From contig PIUA01000021.1 of NCBI GenBank assembly GCA_017577405.1, forward strand, positions 1-64,000: DNA of 64,000 bases, written 5' to 3'. The position numbers and the translations under genes were made by a program. Numbering within the stretch: the stretch's first letter is position 1; each line of letters starts with the position of its first letter. Shown one piece after another: positions 7,800-14,775 of this stretch. Source of the DNA: Bacillota bacterium (GTDB taxonomy: Bacteria; Bacillota; Limnochordia; Limnochordales; Limnochordaceae). A model generated the notes under the pieces. It searched no databases and was not told the DNA's origin. It saw only the letters and a list, made by a program, of their open reading frames with translations.

Positions 7800-9374
7800 A
7801 TGGTCGAGGTGTACATCCCCACACCCTTCCGGGTCCATACGGGGGGCACGGCCCGAGTGCAGCTGGAGGCAGCCACCGTCGGCGAGCTGCTCGCCCGGCT
7901 GGTCGACCAGTTCCCCGCCCTGGCCAGCCACGTGCTCACCGAGGAGGGGACCCTGCCCGAGCACCTGAACGTCTTCCTCGACGAGGAGGAGGTGCGGAGC
8001 CTCCAGGGCCTGGAGACCCCGCTGGTGGGCGTCCGAGAGGTGGCCCTGGTGCCGGCCATGGCCGGCGGGGCGGCCCCCTTGCTCTCAGCGGCCCAGCTGG
8101 TCCGCTACGACCGCCAGATCCGCCTGGATGAGGTGGGGGTCGAGGGCCAGCGGAAGCTCCTGGATGCCCGGGTGCTCCTGGTGGGTGCCGGCGGCCTGGG
8201 GTCGCCGGCAGCTATCTACCTGGCCGCGGCCGGAGTGGGCACCCTGGGTCTGGTCGACGGGGACCGGGTGGACCGGAGCAACCTGCACCGCCAGCCCCTG
8301 CACTTCGACGAGGACGTGGGCCGCCCCAAGACCGAGTCAGCCCGGGAGCACCTGGAGCGGCTCAACCCCGACGTGCGGGTGATCGAGCACCGGGAGGTCC
8401 TCACCTCGGAGAACGCGCTCCAGATCCTTCGCAACTACGACGTGGTGGTCAACGGGTGCGACAACTTCCCCACCCGGTACCTGGTCAATGACGCCTGCGT
8501 CCTCTTGGGCAAGCCCCTCGTCGACGCGAGCATCCTCAAGTTTGAAGGCCAGTGCACCGTCTACCTGCCGGGGCAGGGGTGCTACCGCTGCCTCTTCCCC
8601 AGCCCGCCGCCGCCGGGTTCGGTGCCTAGTTGCGCGGAGGCGGGGATCATCGGCGCCCTGGCCGGACACATGGGCACCCTCCAAGCCCTGGAGGCCATCA
8701 AGGTGATCTTGGGGATCGGCGAGAGCCTGGCGGGCCGGATGGTCGTCTTCGACGCGCTGGAAGGCCGCTACCGCCAGCTCCGGTTCCGTCGGAACCCTGA
8801 CTGCCCGGTCTGCGGCGACCGGCCCACCATCACCCAGCTCATCGACTACGAAGCCTTCTGCGGCGTCCCCCAGCCGAAGGCGACGGTGGAACCCCTGGCC
8901 GCCCCGAACGGGCAGGCGGCCCCGAACGGTCACGGGGAGGCGCCTCGGCCCCAGCCCCGGCCCGCCCCCGAAGGGGCGCCCGCGGTGGTCCTGCCCGATG
9001 AGCCCCCGGAGGTGGTGGCCGTCCGCCGGGCGGGTTGGAGCCTGGAGCCCGAGGCCGCCCAGGCCAAGCTCGCCGATCCCCAGGTCCTGTGGCTGGACGT
9101 CCGGGGGCCCGATGAGCACCGCCTGATCCGGATCCCCGGGGCCACCCTCATCCCCCTGGACCAGCTGCCCGCCAAGCTCGCCGCCCTGGATCCCCAGCGG
9201 GAGACGGTCGTCATCTGCCGCACCGGGCACCGGAGCGCGCTCGCGACCCGGTTCTTGCGGGCCCGGGGCTTCACCCAGGTGTACAACCTGGAGGGCGGCC
9301 TGGTCCAGTGGGTCAACTACGGCTTCCCCACCGAACGAGGAGCGCCTGCTGCCGCTCAGCGGCCGTCGTCCTGA
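7800..9374 (+). CDS. Fused sulfur carrier (ThiS/MoaD-like) + MoeB/ThiF-type E1 + rhodanese
   Basis: One 524-residue chain with three domains. Residues 1-90 form a beta-grasp sulfur carrier ending AMAGG (Gly89-Gly90), like CysO or MoaD. Residues about 95-350 are an adenylyltransferase of the MoeB/ThiF family: nucleotide loop GAGGLG 129-134, a DNFPTRY segment, Cys278 in the crossover loop, and a zinc site of Cys261/264 and Cys335/338. After a Pro/Ala linker, residues about 415-515 are a rhodanese with active Cys473 in CRTGHRS. By analogy with MoeZ, the E1 would adenylate the carrier tail and the rhodanese would load sulfur. Uniquely, the Gly-Gly is internal, so cleavage is needed first. Its 3' end overlaps the convergent methyltransferase by 19 bases. 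Confidence 0.92.
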   Translation: MVEVYIPTPFRVHTGGTARVQLEAATVGELLARLVDQFPALASHVLTEEGTLPEHLNVFLDEEEVRSLQGLETPLVGVREVALVPAMAGGAAPLLSAAQLVRYDRQIRLDEVGVEGQRKLLDARVLLVGAGGLGSPAAIYLAAAGVGTLGLVDGDRVDRSNLHRQPLHFDEDVGRPKTESAREHLERLNPDVRVIEHREVLTSENALQILRNYDVVVNGCDNFPTRYLVNDACVLLGKPLVDASILKFEGQCTVYLPGQGCYRCLFPSPPPPGSVPSCAEAGIIGALAGHMGTLQALEAIKVILGIGESLAGRMVVFDALEGRYRQLRFRRNPDCPVCGDRPTITQLIDYEAFCGVPQPKATVEPLAAPNGQAAPNGHGEAPRPQPRPAPEGAPAVVLPDEPPEVVAVRRAGWSLEPEAAQAKLADPQVLWLDVRGPDEHRLIRIPGATLIPLDQLPAKLAALDPQRETVVICRTGHRSALATRFLRARGFTQVYNLEGGLVQWVNYGFPTERGAPAAAQRPSS

Positions 9375-10342
9375 CCCGACTTTTCCGCCGCTAGCCGGGC
9401 CCGGGTCGCCTCGATCCGGGCCTCGGCCCGGGCCACGTACTCGGGCTCGATCTCGTAGCCGACGAAGCGCCGGCCTGTCTCCAGGGCGGCCACCGCCGTG
9501 GTGCCCACGCCGGCGAAGGGATCCAGCACCACCTCGCCCTTGTAGGTGTACAGGCGGATGAGGCGCCGGGGGAGCTCCACGGGGAAGGGAGCCGGGTGAC
9601 CCACCCGACGGGCCGACTCGGGATTGAAGCTCCAAATGCTCTGGGTCAGCTCGAGAAACTCATCCCGCTCCAGGGTGGGCTCCCGGCCTTGCCGGGGCCG
9701 GTCGAAACGCTCCTTGCTGAAGACCAGGATGTACTCGTGGACATCCCGCAAGGTGGGGTTGGAGGGCGAGAGCCAGCTGCCCCACGCACAAGAGCCCCCC
9801 GGCGCGGCGGCCTTGCTCCAGATGATCTCGCCCCGCATGAGGAAGCCGATCCGGAGCATCACCTGGGTGACGTACAGGTGAAGGGGCACGTAGGGCTTCC
9901 GTCCCAGATTGGCCACATTGACCGCCGCCCGCCCGCCCGGCACCAAGACCCGGTAGGCCTCCCGGAAGACCGCCTCCAAGAGCTCCAGGTACTCGCTCAG
10001 GGAGAGATCCTCATCATACTCCTTCCCCACGTTGTAGGGCGGGGAGGTGACCATCAGGTGGACCGAACGGTCGGGAAGCTGGGTCATCTGGCGAGCATCC
10101 TGGCAGAAGATGCGGTTGGTGGCCTCGGGAGGCAAAGGCGTCTCCCCCGGGGAAGGAGCCTCGCCCTGGCCGCTGGCCGGCGGGGACGCCGGCCGCCCGG
10201 GCCCGATTCCCTTAGGGAGGGGGATGCCGTCTGGGCTCGATTGGTAGAGCTGGCGGGCGTAAAATGGGCTGGAATCGTGCCCTTCCCGCCGCGAGACGCC
10301 GAAGGCGCTGGTCCGGGTGCCCCGGCGGGTCCGCTCCCTCAC
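9356..10342 (-). CDS. Site-specific DNA methyltransferase (SPPY type, orphan)
   Basis: Beta-class amino-methyltransferase that would make N4-methylcytosine or N6-methyladenine. Motif IV is TSPPYNVG, motif I near the C-terminus is DPFAGVGTT, giving the permuted IV-to-I order, with about 100 residues of target-recognition region between. No restriction endonuclease lies beside it, so it is probably a solitary methylase. The open frame extends to 10480, but a strong hairpin at 10391-10427 would fall inside and the extra residues are low-complexity; a GTG at 10342 (or 10351) downstream of that hairpin is preferred. Confidence 0.85.
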   Translation of the reverse strand: MRERTRRGTRTSAFGVSRREGHDSSPFYARQLYQSSPDGIPLPKGIGPGRPASPPASGQGEAPSPGETPLPPEATNRIFCQDARQMTQLPDRSVHLMVTSPPYNVGKEYDEDLSLSEYLELLEAVFREAYRVLVPGGRAAVNVANLGRKPYVPLHLYVTQVMLRIGFLMRGEIIWSKAAAPGGSCAWGSWLSPSNPTLRDVHEYILVFSKERFDRPRQGREPTLERDEFLELTQSIWSFNPESARRVGHPAPFPVELPRRLIRLYTYKGEVVLDPFAGVGTTAVAALETGRRFVGYEIEPEYVARAEARIEATRARLAAEKSGQDDGR

Positions 10343-10390
10343 ACCCCTCACCTCGTCCGTTCTCCCGTTATGGGGTTCGTCGTGCAAACA

Positions 10391-10427
10391 GGCTCTCCCA
10401 GGGCGCACGCCACGCCCCGGGAGAGCC
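10391..10427 (-). terminator. Terminator after the DUF3887 hydrolase operon
   Basis: Inverted repeat 10391-10405 with 10413-10427, 14 of 15 positions pairing, 7-base loop. It sits 50 bases past the stop of the leftward hydrolase and before the methyltransferase start. The leftward tail is CTGTTTGC, the rightward tail TTTCGC. Confidence 0.65.
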
Positions 10428-10476
10428 TTTCGCGACCGGTTCCGCCCTTTCCTGCCTCGCTCAGGAGAACCCACCC

Positions 10477-11829
10477 TCACCGGCGGGAGAGGTGGGTGAT
10501 CCAGCGGGCGATGGTCTCCACCACCTCCGGCGCCACATGCCCCGGATCCTCGTACTCCCCGGGGTGGGAGGGCCCCGTGCCCACCATGAACAGGTGGTTC
10601 AACTCGGGAAAGAGGTGGAACTGGACCCCGGCGCGACTGGCCAACCCGGCCTGGAACCGCCGGAAGTCCGCCTCGGTCACCTGGTAATCCCGCCCACCCT
10701 GGAGGACCAGCATGGGGAGCTCCAGCTCGCGGGCGACGGCGACCGGGTCCAAGGCGTCCAGCTCTTGCCAGTACGCGGCCGGCGCCCCCAAGATCATGGC
10801 CTCCGGCGCTACCGCCCCGCTCACCGCCTGGGCTAAGGCGGTACGGAAGGCCTCCACCTGCGCCTCTTCCTCAGGCGTCACCTGCCCGTCCACCTGGGCC
10901 AGGTAGGCGAGCTGCTCGGGCAGGACCTGGGAGACGGGCCGGGCCATGGGGGCCAGGAGGATCACCCCCGCCAGCTCAGGGGCTCGCCGGGCGATGACCG
11001 GAGCCAAGGTACCGCCCAGGCTGTGGCCGGCCAGGTAGATGGGGCCGATCTCCGGCCGGCCCGCCAGGAGCTCCACCGCGGCCAGCGCGTCGGCCACCAC
11101 CTCGTCTTCCAAGGTGACCTGGGTGGGGTCCAGGCGGGGCCCGTGGACGAAGGTTCGCTTATCGTAGCGGAGCACCGCGATGCCCCGGGTGGCCAGGCCC
11201 CACGCCAGATCCCGGAAAGGACGGTTGGGGCCGATCCGCTCGTCCCGATCCTGGGGCCCGGACCCGTGGACCAGCACCACCCCGGGGAAGGGCCCTTCAC
11301 CCCTGGGGAGGGTGAGGGTCCCGGGCAGCTCGTAGGGCGGCTGGCCGACGGTCACCTCCACCTCGACGAACCGGGACGGGTCGGCGTAGGGTGGAGGCGA
11401 AGCGTCCGCCTGAGCCTCGCCGGGCGGGTCTTGGCGGGGCACAACCCAGAACCCGGCAAGCCGGCCCCGGTCGTCGAACGCGTAAAGGAGATCCACCTCG
11501 CCGCCGGCGAAGGTGGCCGGCTGGCGCACTTGGACTACTGGCTCCTCCCCGGCCACAAAGGCCTCACCCACCGCCTGTAGGGGTCCCAGCTGGGCCTCCA
11601 GGGAGGCCCACACCACGGCCAGCTGGCCCGGGGGCAAGGCCGCGGCCAGGGCCGGGTCGAAGCGGGCTTCCACCTCCTGGAACCGGCCGGCCCGCAGCTG
11701 GTCGGTGATCTGGACCGCCCAGGCCAACGGGTCACCCAACGCCTCCGCGGCCCCGGTTAGGCCCGGTCCGACCAGAATCACCATAGCCCACCCCAGAAGG
11801 ATCCGCCCGAACCGCAGGTCCATCCCCAT
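10477..11829 (-). CDS. Exported alpha/beta hydrolase with N-terminal DUF3887 domain
   Basis: Serine hydrolase of about 450 residues. The N-terminus is a signal peptide or anchor (RFGRILLGWAMVILVG). Residues about 30-130 resemble the DUF3887 domain (ITDQLRAGRFQEVEARFDPALAAAL), often found before alpha/beta hydrolases. The hydrolase part has the nucleophile in GHSLGG, an Asp in GGRDYQ and the His in ELNHLF. The ATG at 11829 has GGAGGGAG six bases upstream; the longer open frame is a shadow over the next gene. It follows the SdpI-like gene by 22 bases and probably shares its SdpR-type control. Substrate unknown. Confidence 0.85.
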   Translation of the reverse strand: MGMDLRFGRILLGWAMVILVGPGLTGAAEALGDPLAWAVQITDQLRAGRFQEVEARFDPALAAALPPGQLAVVWASLEAQLGPLQAVGEAFVAGEEPVVQVRQPATFAGGEVDLLYAFDDRGRLAGFWVVPRQDPPGEAQADASPPPYADPSRFVEVEVTVGQPPYELPGTLTLPRGEGPFPGVVLVHGSGPQDRDERIGPNRPFRDLAWGLATRGIAVLRYDKRTFVHGPRLDPTQVTLEDEVVADALAAVELLAGRPEIGPIYLAGHSLGGTLAPVIARRAPELAGVILLAPMARPVSQVLPEQLAYLAQVDGQVTPEEEAQVEAFRTALAQAVSGAVAPEAMILGAPAAYWQELDALDPVAVARELELPMLVLQGGRDYQVTEADFRRFQAGLASRAGVQFHLFPELNHLFMVGTGPSHPGEYEDPGHVAPEVVETIARWITHLSRR

Positions 11830-11851
11830 TCCGCTCCCTCCTGGCCCGGCG

Positions 11852-12535
11852 TTACCGGGCGTTGATCCGTTGGAAAAGCACCGCCGAGTAGACGGTGGTG
11901 ACCAGCACCACCACGAGGCTCCCGCCGATGAGCGCGTAGAGGGCCGCAGCCCGGGAGAAGGGCCAGGCCAGCCAGGGGAGGAGGCCGGCCAGCACAAAGA
12001 GCCGCCCGCCCAGCCGGTGGGTCCGGCGCCAGACCTCTTCATTGGCCAGGGTCCAGGGGGTGCGGATCCCGACGAAGTAGTTGTGGCGGATCCGCCCCAG
12101 GGAGTTGCCCAGGTACACGAAGAGAAGGCTGACACCTAGGGTGACCACCAGCCCCACATCGATGGGCCGCCCCAGGGCCGCGTACAGGGTGACGCCGTGG
12201 AGACCGGCGAAGAAGAAGGCCATGAAGACCCGGAACCCCCGGTAGAACCGGATGAAGCGGGGGTAGTTGGCCCGCTTGGGATCCACCAGCGGGAGGAAGA
12301 GCAACATGAGGTAGATCCCCACATTCAGCAGGGGAAGGCCGATGGCCCCCCAGAACTTGCCGGCAAACCCATCGGCCTCCCCGTGGAGGTTCCAGTGGAT
12401 GGGCACCTGCTCCGGCAGGTGGGGGTAGAGCATCAGGCTTGCCACGAAACTGGCCAGAAGGGCGAGCCAGGCAGGCCAATCCCGCCGGGCTTCCTGCCAG
12501 TCCACCCGGTACGTCGACGGCTCACTCGCGGACAT
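11852..12535 (-). CDS. SdpI-family membrane protein (DUF1648 + SdpI)
   Basis: Multi-span membrane protein of 227 residues. The first half carries the DUF1648 pattern (PEQVPIHWNLHGEADGF), the second half the SdpI pattern (GNSLGRIRHNYFVGIRTPWTL), and about six hydrophobic segments are visible. In Bacillus subtilis SdpI is the immunity protein for the SdpC cannibalism toxin and also a signal receptor that sequesters SdpR. The ATG at 12535 overlaps the end of the upstream ArsR-type regulator by 14 bases, which is the classical sdpR-sdpI pairing. No sdpABC toxin genes are present in the window, so a general membrane-stress or antibiotic role is as likely. Confidence 0.9.
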   Translation of the reverse strand: MSASEPSTYRVDWQEARRDWPAWLALLASFVASLMLYPHLPEQVPIHWNLHGEADGFAGKFWGAIGLPLLNVGIYLMLLFLPLVDPKRANYPRFIRFYRGFRVFMAFFFAGLHGVTLYAALGRPIDVGLVVTLGVSLLFVYLGNSLGRIRHNYFVGIRTPWTLANEEVWRRTHRLGGRLFVLAGLLPWLAWPFSRAAALYALIGGSLVVVLVTTVYSAVLFQRINAR

Positions 12536-12863
12536 GGTTGGATCCCTCCCCATGGTCAGATCGGCCCGCTCCGTCCTCCTTCGAGGTGGCGGGGGCCTCG
12601 CCTGCCCCGACCAGGTCCATGACCCAGGCCATCACCTCGGCGAAGACGGTGGTGTCCAGGGAGTAGATAATGTGCTGGCCTTCGCGCCGGTCCTCCACCA
12701 GCCCCGCCTGTTTCAGGACAGCCAGGTGATGGCTCACGCTCGGCTTGCTGATGGAGAAACCGGCGGCAATCTCGCCGGCCGAGAGATCCCCCTGGGCCAG
12801 CATGCGCAAGATCTGGCGGCGGATGGGATCGGACAAGGCTTTGAACACCTGGGTGAGGGACAT
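12522..12863 (-). CDS. ArsR-family winged-helix repressor (SdpR-like)
   Basis: Small DNA-binding repressor of 113 residues. The winged-helix recognition segment is SISKPSVSHHLAVLKQAGLV and the wing is DRREGQHIIYSL; metal-binding Cys residues of ArsR proper are absent, as in SdpR. The tail after residue 90 is hydrophilic. The ATG at 12863 is preceded by GGGGGG; a TTG at 12881 is less likely. It overlaps the SdpI-like gene and is expected to repress its own operon from the AT-rich stretch just upstream (about 12880-12910). Confidence 0.88.
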   Translation of the reverse strand: MSLTQVFKALSDPIRRQILRMLAQGDLSAGEIAAGFSISKPSVSHHLAVLKQAGLVEDRREGQHIIYSLDTTVFAEVMAWVMDLVGAGEAPATSKEDGAGRSDHGEGSNHVRE

Positions 12864-13146
12864 GGGTGCCCCCCTTACCAAGATAGATATTTAGCTACAT
12901 GTCGAATCATCGTCCCCAGCATACCACAGGCCCGGGCCACCGTCCAGGCCAGGATGGAAGAGGAGCTCCCGGCGAGACGTGGAATTTGGTACCTCATACC
13001 CCGGAGGGCGTCATACGTCGAGCAGGTGTCAGATAAATCTTCCTATAAAAAGGAACCGTTCCGGTTCGCGACGAATCTTATTCGCCAAGTCGCACCTTCG
13101 CGATGAAGTCCGCCGGTTCTCCATCATCTTGACGAGGAGGGGCAAC

Positions 13147-14103
13147 GTGACCCAGTACCGTTGGCACGCAGCAGCATTGGTGGTGTTCTTGGCGGCCTTC
13201 ATGGCTGGCGTACCGACTGTGGCCGCGCAGCAGCACTTCATCAGCATCGCCACGGGTGGCACGGCAGGGACCTACTACCCGCTGGGAGGCGCCCTGGGCG
13301 AGATCTACAACCAGCACGTCCCAGGCGTCAACGCGAGCGTGCAAGCCACCGGGGCCTCGGTGGCCAACATCAACATGCTGGCCCAGGGCCAGGTCGAGTT
13401 GGCCCTGATCCAGAACGACATCGCCTATTACGCCGCGAACGCCCAGGAGATGTTCCAGCGGCCGGTCACGGCGGTCCAGGGCATTGCCACCCTCTATCCC
13501 GAGGTGATCCAGATCATCGCGCGGGCCGACGCGGGGATCCGGTCCATCGAGGATCTGCGCGGGAAGCGGGTGGCGGTGGGTGACGCCGGCTCGGGCACTG
13601 AGGCCAACGCCCGCCAGATCCTGGGCGCGGCCGGGATCACCTACAATGACATCAGCGTCCGGTACCTCTCCTTCGCGGAGGCCTCCAGCAACCTGCGGGA
13701 TGGGCACATCGACGCCGCCTTCGTCACCGCTGGGCTGCCTACCGCGGCCATCCAGGACATTGCGGCCCAACGGGCCATCACCTTGGTTCCCGTGAGCGAC
13801 GAGCTGGTGGCTCGGCTTCAGGAGGAGTACCCCTTCTACACCCAGGTGGTGGTGCCGGGCGGCACCTACCGGGGCGTGGACCAGGACGTTCAAACGGTGG
13901 CCGTCAAGGCGATGCTGGCAGTCCGGGCCGACCTGCCTGAGGACCTGGTCTACAACCTGACCAAGGCCATGTTCGAGAACCTGCCGCGTCTGGCCCAGGC
14001 CCACGCCCGGGGAGGCGACGTGAGCCTGGAGACGGCCTTGGACGGCATGTCCATCCCCGTCCACCCCGGTGCGGCTCGGTATTACGCTGAGGCTGGCCTG
14101 TAA
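13147..14103 (+). CDS. TRAP transporter solute-binding protein, TAXI family
   Basis: Periplasmic-type (here cell-surface) receptor of a TRAP transporter, 318 residues. A signal peptide ends at VAAQQ, and the family start ATGGTAGTYYPLGGALGE follows directly. A conserved QNDIAYYA segment and GKRVAVGDAGSGTE lie in the middle. TAXI proteins usually bind small acids such as glutamate or C4-dicarboxylates; the ligand here is unknown. The GTG start at 13147 has GAGGAGGGG upstream. The next two genes are DUF1850 and the fused permease, the standard TAXI-TRAP set. A 6-bp inverted repeat (GAACCG-TTC-CGGTTC, 13053-13067) upstream could be an operator. Confidence 0.92.
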   Translation: MTQYRWHAAALVVFLAAFMAGVPTVAAQQHFISIATGGTAGTYYPLGGALGEIYNQHVPGVNASVQATGASVANINMLAQGQVELALIQNDIAYYAANAQEMFQRPVTAVQGIATLYPEVIQIIARADAGIRSIEDLRGKRVAVGDAGSGTEANARQILGAAGITYNDISVRYLSFAEASSNLRDGHIDAAFVTAGLPTAAIQDIAAQRAITLVPVSDELVARLQEEYPFYTQVVVPGGTYRGVDQDVQTVAVKAMLAVRADLPEDLVYNLTKAMFENLPRLAQAHARGGDVSLETALDGMSIPVHPGAARYYAEAGL

Positions 14104-14109
14104 CGACGG

Positions 14110-14775
14110 ATGAGCCTGTTCGGCGCCGGCGGCCGCTGGGGGCCGCCGGCACCCAGCCCGTTGGGCAAGGTGGGAAGCCTGCGGGAGCGGCTCGCCCACC
14201 TTGCCCGTCTCCCGGTCAGGGTGTGGCTGGCCGGCCTCTTCAGCCTGGTGGTGACGCTGCAGGCGGGCCCCGTCCTCGTGGCGGCCTCGGCCGATGGGGC
14301 GGGTTGGGTCGTGGTGGTGGACGGGGCGGTCCCGATCCCCGCCCCCGGGTTGGAGGCCGACCGGGACGGGTCAACCCTGGTCATCCCCCTGCCCGCCACG
14401 TGCCCCCGGTTTGGGATTCTCTTCCGCCACTCGGTCGAGCAGACGCCGGTGATTGAGTGGTTTGAGCCGGCCGGTGACGGCGATGGGCTCCTCTTGGTGG
14501 CGACCGAGTACCGTTCCTACGGGGCAGGCCTCCCCACCGAGGCGCCGCCCGGCGCCCGTTTCGTCCGTTTGCCCGACCGGTTCCGCATCGAGGGCCTGGC
14601 CGTCCCCGTGGGGGAGCTGAACCTCCGGATCCTCCCCCTGACCGAACACGCCCTCCTGGTGGGCGGGGAGGCGTACGACCTCACCCAGTGGGCCGGCCCG
14701 GACGGGAGGCTGCGGGTGCGGGTGCTCGCGGCTGGCCTTGTGAGGAAAGACGACGAAGAGGAGGGCCGTTCGTGA
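14110..14775 (+). CDS. DUF1850 protein of TRAP operon
   Basis: Protein of 221 residues with an N-terminal membrane anchor (about residues 38-57) and a DUF1850 domain, recognised by FRHSVEQTPVIEWFE and its position between a TAXI receptor gene and a fused TRAP permease. The family is almost always in this place, and is presumed to assist the transporter, but its biochemical role is not known. The ATG at 14110 is six bases after the receptor stop; its ribosome site is weak. Its TGA overlaps the GTG of the next gene (GTGA), so the three genes are translationally linked. Confidence 0.85.
   Translation: MSLFGAGGRWGPPAPSPLGKVGSLRERLAHLARLPVRVWLAGLFSLVVTLQAGPVLVAASADGAGWVVVVDGAVPIPAPGLEADRDGSTLVIPLPATCPRFGILFRHSVEQTPVIEWFEPAGDGDGLLLVATEYRSYGAGLPTEAPPGARFVRLPDRFRIEGLAVPVGELNLRILPLTEHALLVGGEAYDLTQWAGPDGRLRVRVLAAGLVRKDDEEEGRS

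Noticed and set aside
10343-10480. Extension of the methyltransferase to 10480
   Set aside because: The extension contains a strong terminator-like hairpin and Arg/Gly-rich residues with no family similarity.
11830-12135. N-terminal extension of the hydrolase frame to 12135
   Set aside because: It overlaps the SdpI gene in another frame, has Trp/Ser/Pro-rich nonsense composition, and ATG 11829 has a good ribosome site and signal peptide.
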